A stretch of 8,832 nucleotides of DNA from a bacterium (lineage in GTDB: Bacteria > Krumholzibacteriota > Krumholzibacteriia > Krumholzibacteriales > Krumholzibacteriaceae): the NCBI GenBank assembly GCA_017885175.1, contig JAFNGP010000318.1, forward strand, positions 7,914 to 16,745, written 5' to 3'. Made by a program: the position numbers and the translations under genes. The notes under the pieces are model-generated. The model made no database searches. It was not told where the DNA came from and worked only from the letters and a program-made list of their open reading frames with translations. Positions 5,819-8,832 of this stretch are shown here, piece after piece. Position 1 is the stretch's first letter, and the number at the start of each line of letters is the position of its first letter.

Positions 5819-6844
5819 TCAGGATCGCTCTTTGCTTCGCGAAATCAGCGCACCGATCTCGCTCCTGATATCCTTGAGCCGCATCCCGGTCCCGGCGATC
5901 GCGGCGATTCCCAAAACCCACAGGGGCACGGTCAGGATGACGAACACGGCCACGGAGAAACCCGCGGCCGTCGTTTTTTCGACGCCGAAGAGCGAGAGAC
6001 CGAGAACGGTAAAGAATTGATACGTGCCGACGTTCGAGGGCGCGTTCGGAATCGCGGTTCCGAAATAGAGGATCATGAAGACCGCCGCCCCCGTCCACGG
6101 CGACAGGCCGAGACCGCATGCCTCCATGACGCACCAGAACGCGAGAATCTGGCAGATGAAGATGAGCGGGGACGAAAAGAGGGAATAGTAGAAGTATCTC
6201 GACGTGCCGATCTCCCCGATCCCCCGCGCGAGCCGGTCGAGGAGCGACGCGAAAATCCGCAGCGGCTTCCAGAGCCTCTTCGGCGCGGATGGCGGGCCCG
6301 CTGGCGCCCGTTTCTTCCGGATGACAAGCGCAACGAGGAGCGCCGCGGCGAGAAGCACGGCGACGCCGAGCACGTCGGCGGCCCTGACGAGATTCTTCGG
6401 CAGGCGGACGAAGATGGCGGTCAGGCCGATCCCGGCGGCGAGCCATATCCCGTCGAAGAAACGCTCGACCGCGATAGAGGGAAGAACGTCCATGAACGCG
6501 ATCGCGCGCCAGCGCGACACGAGGTACGCCCGCACGAGCTCGCCGGCGCGCAGCGGCACGATCTCGTTGGTGAAAAGTCCCGCGTAGATCGCCTGCGTCG
6601 CGCGCGCGAGGGATATGCCGCCCGCGGGCTTGAGAAGAAACCGCCACCGCACTCCCTGGCACACGTAGCTCAGGACGTCGAGCGCGACCGCGGCGGCGAC
6701 CCATTGCCAGCGGATGTCGCGCGCCTGGGCGAGCAGTTTATGGCCCTGGACGTCGTGAAAGACCCAGACGAGACAGGCCGCTGCGATCGCAAGCCCAAGG
6801 GCCTGCCTCGCGGCGTTTCCGTAGCTCCGTTTCCGTATTTCCAT
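5819..6844 (-). CDS. Flippase-like integral membrane protein (LPG_synthase_TM / UPF0104, MprF N-terminal domain type)
   Basis: From the ATG at 6844 the protein has 341 residues and about eight hydrophobic helices, roughly at 13-30, 48-66, 121-145, 156-175, 219-240, 250-266, 272-288 and 293-318. Signature segments of the lysylphosphatidylglycerol synthetase transmembrane family are present: FTNEIVPLRAGELVRAYLVSR (91-111, lightly conserved arginines and GE) and IPNAPSNVGTYQFF (265-278). In MprF this domain moves aminoacylated phosphatidylglycerol to the outer leaflet; free-standing homologues are widespread and mostly uncharacterised. The frame stays open upstream to 7510, but that part is an antisense-free shadow of the neighbouring gene and is not membrane-like. 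The ribosome site is weak (GGAAG, 8 bases away). The gene follows the DUF2156 gene by 23 bp, which suggests coupled translation and a shared lipid substrate. Confidence 0.88.
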   Translation of the reverse strand: MEIRKRSYGNAARQALGLAIAAACLVWVFHDVQGHKLLAQARDIRWQWVAAAVALDVLSYVCQGVRWRFLLKPAGGISLARATQAIYAGLFTNEIVPLRAGELVRAYLVSRWRAIAFMDVLPSIAVERFFDGIWLAAGIGLTAIFVRLPKNLVRAADVLGVAVLLAAALLVALVIRKKRAPAGPPSAPKRLWKPLRIFASLLDRLARGIGEIGTSRYFYYSLFSSPLIFICQILAFWCVMEACGLGLSPWTGAAVFMILYFGTAIPNAPSNVGTYQFFTVLGLSLFGVEKTTAAGFSVAVFVILTVPLWVLGIAAIAGTGMRLKDIRSEIGALISRSKERS

Positions 6845-6867
6845 TATCACCGCTTCCAGGGCGCCCG

Positions 6868-8589
6868 TCACGGCCGCTCGGTGGCTGCATCCTCCGGAAT
6901 GTCCTCTTCCTCCGCCTCTTCCTCCGCCGGCGATTCGAGCTCGCCGGGCTTCGCGCGCTTCATTCCCGACACCGCGCTCAGGGCCAGCGCCATTCTCGCG
7001 AGATCGAGGGGCGTCCGGTAGACCGAGTAGCGCGGCTCCCAGACGTCGGCGAACTTGGCCTTGTAGCGTTTGAGCCCCCGGTAGCTGAAGAGAAAGTTCA
7101 GACGCTGGAAAAAGGAATGAATCGCCTTTTCCTCGACGGAGGCGTTCTCGTTCTTCTGGAATCCGGACATCGGCGCCATGCCGAGGCTGAACCTCGCGAA
7201 CCCTTTCTCCCTCATCTGAAGAAACAGCTTCACGAACAGATAATCCATAACGCCCGCCGGGGCGTCGGGGCGGTGGCGCATGAGGTCGATCGTGGCCTCT
7301 CCCGCGCGGTACGACGGGATCTGGTTCGCGAACGCGAGCATCCTCCCGGCCGCGTCGACCGCCGCGGCGAGCGGGGACGACCGGATGTACCCGGGGGCGA
7401 AGGCTCCGAGCGTGAACTGCCGCTCCTTTCGTCCCGCGATCCCGAGCCATGCGTCCGACACCTGTTCGGCCTGCGCGGTGACCTCGTCGGAGAGCGGCGG
7501 CTCGTGCCATTGATATCTAACGCCGCCGTCCTCCAGTTTGTTGAGGATATGCCTGAAGGTCTTCCGCTCCTTGCCGTCGAGCGAGAATCGCGCGAGGTCC
7601 ACGATCGCGTCGTCCCCGACCTTGATCTTCCTGAAGCCGAGCTTCTCGTACACGGGCAGGAAATCGGGGAGGGTCTGATGAAATCCCGCGCCCCAGTCGT
7701 TCTCGCGGCAGAATTCCGCATAGCCCGAGACGAGGCTCTCGATCTCCTCCTCGGGCCCGACCGGATCGGCAAGCGCGAGGGCGAAATGATTCCCGACCCG
7801 ATAGGCGACGAAGCCGCGGCGCGAAGGCGAGAAGAAGAACGATTTGTCGGGCCAGAACTTGAAGAAATCGAGGGACGAGCGCCCGTGCTTCTCGACGATC
7901 GTTCTCGCGAGGAAGCGCACCTGCGGGCGCGTCCTGAACCGGTAAAGGACCGGCCTGAACAGCGCATAGAGAATATAGACGATCGCGGTTCCCGTCATGA
8001 CGTAGAGAGAGTCGAGGAACCATTTCGCGTATCTCGTGCGGGGGACGAGCTCCGGGTCGCCGGCGAACGACAGATACTTGAACGTTTCGCGAACGGCGTC
8101 CCCCAGGTGAAAATTGATGCCGAACTCGCGGCGATCGAGCAGCCAGAATCCCGCCACTCCGTACGCGAGCGCGAGCAGCAGGGCGGCCGCGATGCGAACG
8201 AGGCCCGCCTCCATATCGGGAACGCCGCTCTTCACGGTGAATCTCGATCGTGCCGCGTAGAGGAGCGAAAGAAGGACGAGCGAGACGATCGCCTCCTCGT
8301 AGTCGAGCCCCTTCGTCAAATGAAAGACGACGGACAGAAACGAGACGTAGAGAACGAAGAGATACGCGCGGCACTTCCGTTTGTAGATGTTAATGGCCGA
8401 AATGACAAGGGCGAATCCGATCAGAAGGGTGACAAACCTCGCGAGATGGATGAACTCGAGGGGAAAGAGGGCCCTGAGGAACTGCACGCGGTGAGGAAGG
8501 CCCGGCCCGATGACCGAATAGAGGTTGATCATGCCGCTGCCGAGCGTGGCGAGGGCGACGAGCAGGACCGGAATGTGGAGTCGCTTCAC
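6868..8589 (-). CDS. Membrane-anchored DUF2156 protein (MprF/LysX synthase-domain type)
   Basis: This 573-residue protein has about six N-terminal hydrophobic segments (near 8-26, 46-68, 74-91, 97-112, 130-151, 194-212) and a cytosolic DUF2156 domain at about 220-530. The domain is a double GNAT-like fold; the C-terminal SYRGLKRYKAKFADVWEPRY (502-521) closely resembles the end of MprF synthase domains, which move an amino acid from aminoacyl-tRNA to phosphatidylglycerol. The MprF flippase domain is absent here but is encoded by the next gene. A highly acidic tail (549-568) follows. The start is GTG at 8589: an in-frame TGA lies six codons upstream and GGAGG is eight bases away. It is the first gene of a three-gene operon. 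The amino acid and lipid are unknown, and DUF2156 members exist that do not modify lipids. Confidence 0.88.
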   Translation of the reverse strand: MKRLHIPVLLVALATLGSGMINLYSVIGPGLPHRVQFLRALFPLEFIHLARFVTLLIGFALVISAINIYKRKCRAYLFVLYVSFLSVVFHLTKGLDYEEAIVSLVLLSLLYAARSRFTVKSGVPDMEAGLVRIAAALLLALAYGVAGFWLLDRREFGINFHLGDAVRETFKYLSFAGDPELVPRTRYAKWFLDSLYVMTGTAIVYILYALFRPVLYRFRTRPQVRFLARTIVEKHGRSSLDFFKFWPDKSFFFSPSRRGFVAYRVGNHFALALADPVGPEEEIESLVSGYAEFCRENDWGAGFHQTLPDFLPVYEKLGFRKIKVGDDAIVDLARFSLDGKERKTFRHILNKLEDGGVRYQWHEPPLSDEVTAQAEQVSDAWLGIAGRKERQFTLGAFAPGYIRSSPLAAAVDAAGRMLAFANQIPSYRAGEATIDLMRHRPDAPAGVMDYLFVKLFLQMREKGFARFSLGMAPMSGFQKNENASVEEKAIHSFFQRLNFLFSYRGLKRYKAKFADVWEPRYSVYRTPLDLARMALALSAVSGMKRAKPGELESPAEEEAEEEDIPEDAATERP

Positions 8590-8832
8590 CGCGGGTTCCT
8601 CCGCCGATCATATCCCGTACCTTCTGCGAGACCTTCATTGTATTCCCTTATCGAGCCCGGGAGGAAGCGCTTTTTGAATCGCCGCGCCGCGCGACAAGAC
8701 GTGCCTCGCCTCCCGGTTGCATGTTCGGGCGCAAAGGTGTAGCATCCGTCGAGTCGCGAGGGAGCGTTTTCCGCACGAGGCGCGCGGCATGCGCGAGAAG
8801 GCGATCGGACGCGCAGGCGGCGGACCTGCCTT
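8590..8832. other. Intergenic region upstream of the DUF2156 operon
   Basis: No long ORF with gene-like composition covers this 243-bp GC-rich stretch. It must hold the promoter of the leftward operon, but no strong one is seen; the best is TACAAT (minus, 8642-8637) with only a poor -35 partner at 18 bases. On the plus strand TTGCAT (8717-8722), a 17-base spacer and TAGCAT (8740-8745) form a weak sigma70-like pair directed at the right edge. No terminator-like hairpin or tRNA is visible. Confidence 0.4.
8789..8832 (+). CDS. Possible start of a divergent gene, cut by right edge
   Basis: An ATG at 8789 opens a frame that stays open to the window end for 14 codons (MREKAIGRAGGGPA). GAGG lies eight bases upstream and a weak promoter-like pair (8717-8745) lies at a suitable distance. 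The fragment is too short to recognise a family, and in GC-rich DNA such openings occur by chance. Confidence 0.2.
   Translation, partial: MREKAIGRAGGGPA

Noticed and set aside
5741..7021. 426-codon plus-strand ORF opposite the flippase-like gene
   Set aside because: Same composition of Arg, Glu, Asp and His with no motif; mirrors hydrophobic codons of the real membrane protein.
6845..7510. N-terminal extension of the flippase-like ORF
   Set aside because: The added 222 residues are Arg/Gly-rich, overlap the DUF2156 gene in another frame, and precede a proper ATG with the family's usual N-terminus.
8390..8638. 82-codon minus-strand ORF beginning ATG at 8638
   Set aside because: It overlaps the start of the DUF2156 gene in another frame, is Arg/Pro/Ser-rich and has no good ribosome site.
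7117..8742. 541-codon plus-strand ORF opposite the DUF2156 gene
   Set aside because: Charged low-complexity Arg/Glu/Asp composition, no recognisable motif, and fully antisense to a conserved gene.

Overview
This GC-rich bacterial window carries six complete protein genes, one gene cut by the left edge, and a possible gene start at the right edge. The subtilase has a lipobox cysteine followed by Ser, which fits a Gram-negative lipoprotein. SD-type ribosome sites and sigma70-type boxes are clear. I cannot name the taxon; no rRNA, tRNA, CRISPR array, insertion sequence or phage gene is visible.

Layout from left to right. (1) The 3' part of a DUF362 gene (+, to 811) meets a family-4-type glycosyltransferase (-, 808-1899), the two stop codons sharing CTAG. 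(2) A 179-bp divergent spacer holds two good sigma70-type promoters, one for the glycosyltransferase and one for a class I SAM methyltransferase (+, 2079-2849). (3) A 13-bp perfect hairpin terminator separates that methyltransferase from a convergent secreted serine protease (-, 2961-4766): lipoprotein signal, I9 prodomain, proteinase K-like S8 domain and two FN3-like repeats. (4) The protease has its own strong promoter and a roughly 155-nt structured leader. The leader contains a strong ribosome site in front of a two-codon ORF whose stop codon opens a 12-bp GNRA-capped hairpin. (5) Upstream of the protease lies a compact three-gene operon read leftward: a membrane-anchored DUF2156 (MprF synthase-type) protein (8589-6868), an MprF flippase-type membrane protein (6844-5819) and a methyltransferase with an N-terminal Cys4 motif (5796-4954). 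Spacers are 23 and 22 bp. (6) The right end (8590-8832) is noncoding or the start of a divergent gene.

Together the genes suggest cell-envelope work. The glycosyltransferase, methyltransferases and DUF362 protein fit a surface glycan or lipid modification locus. The DUF2156 and flippase-like pair look like a split MprF, which would aminoacylate a membrane lipid and move it across the membrane. The protease is an exported lipoprotein whose promoter is embedded in the end of the operon. The least explained elements are the protease leader and the split-MprF plus methyltransferase operon.
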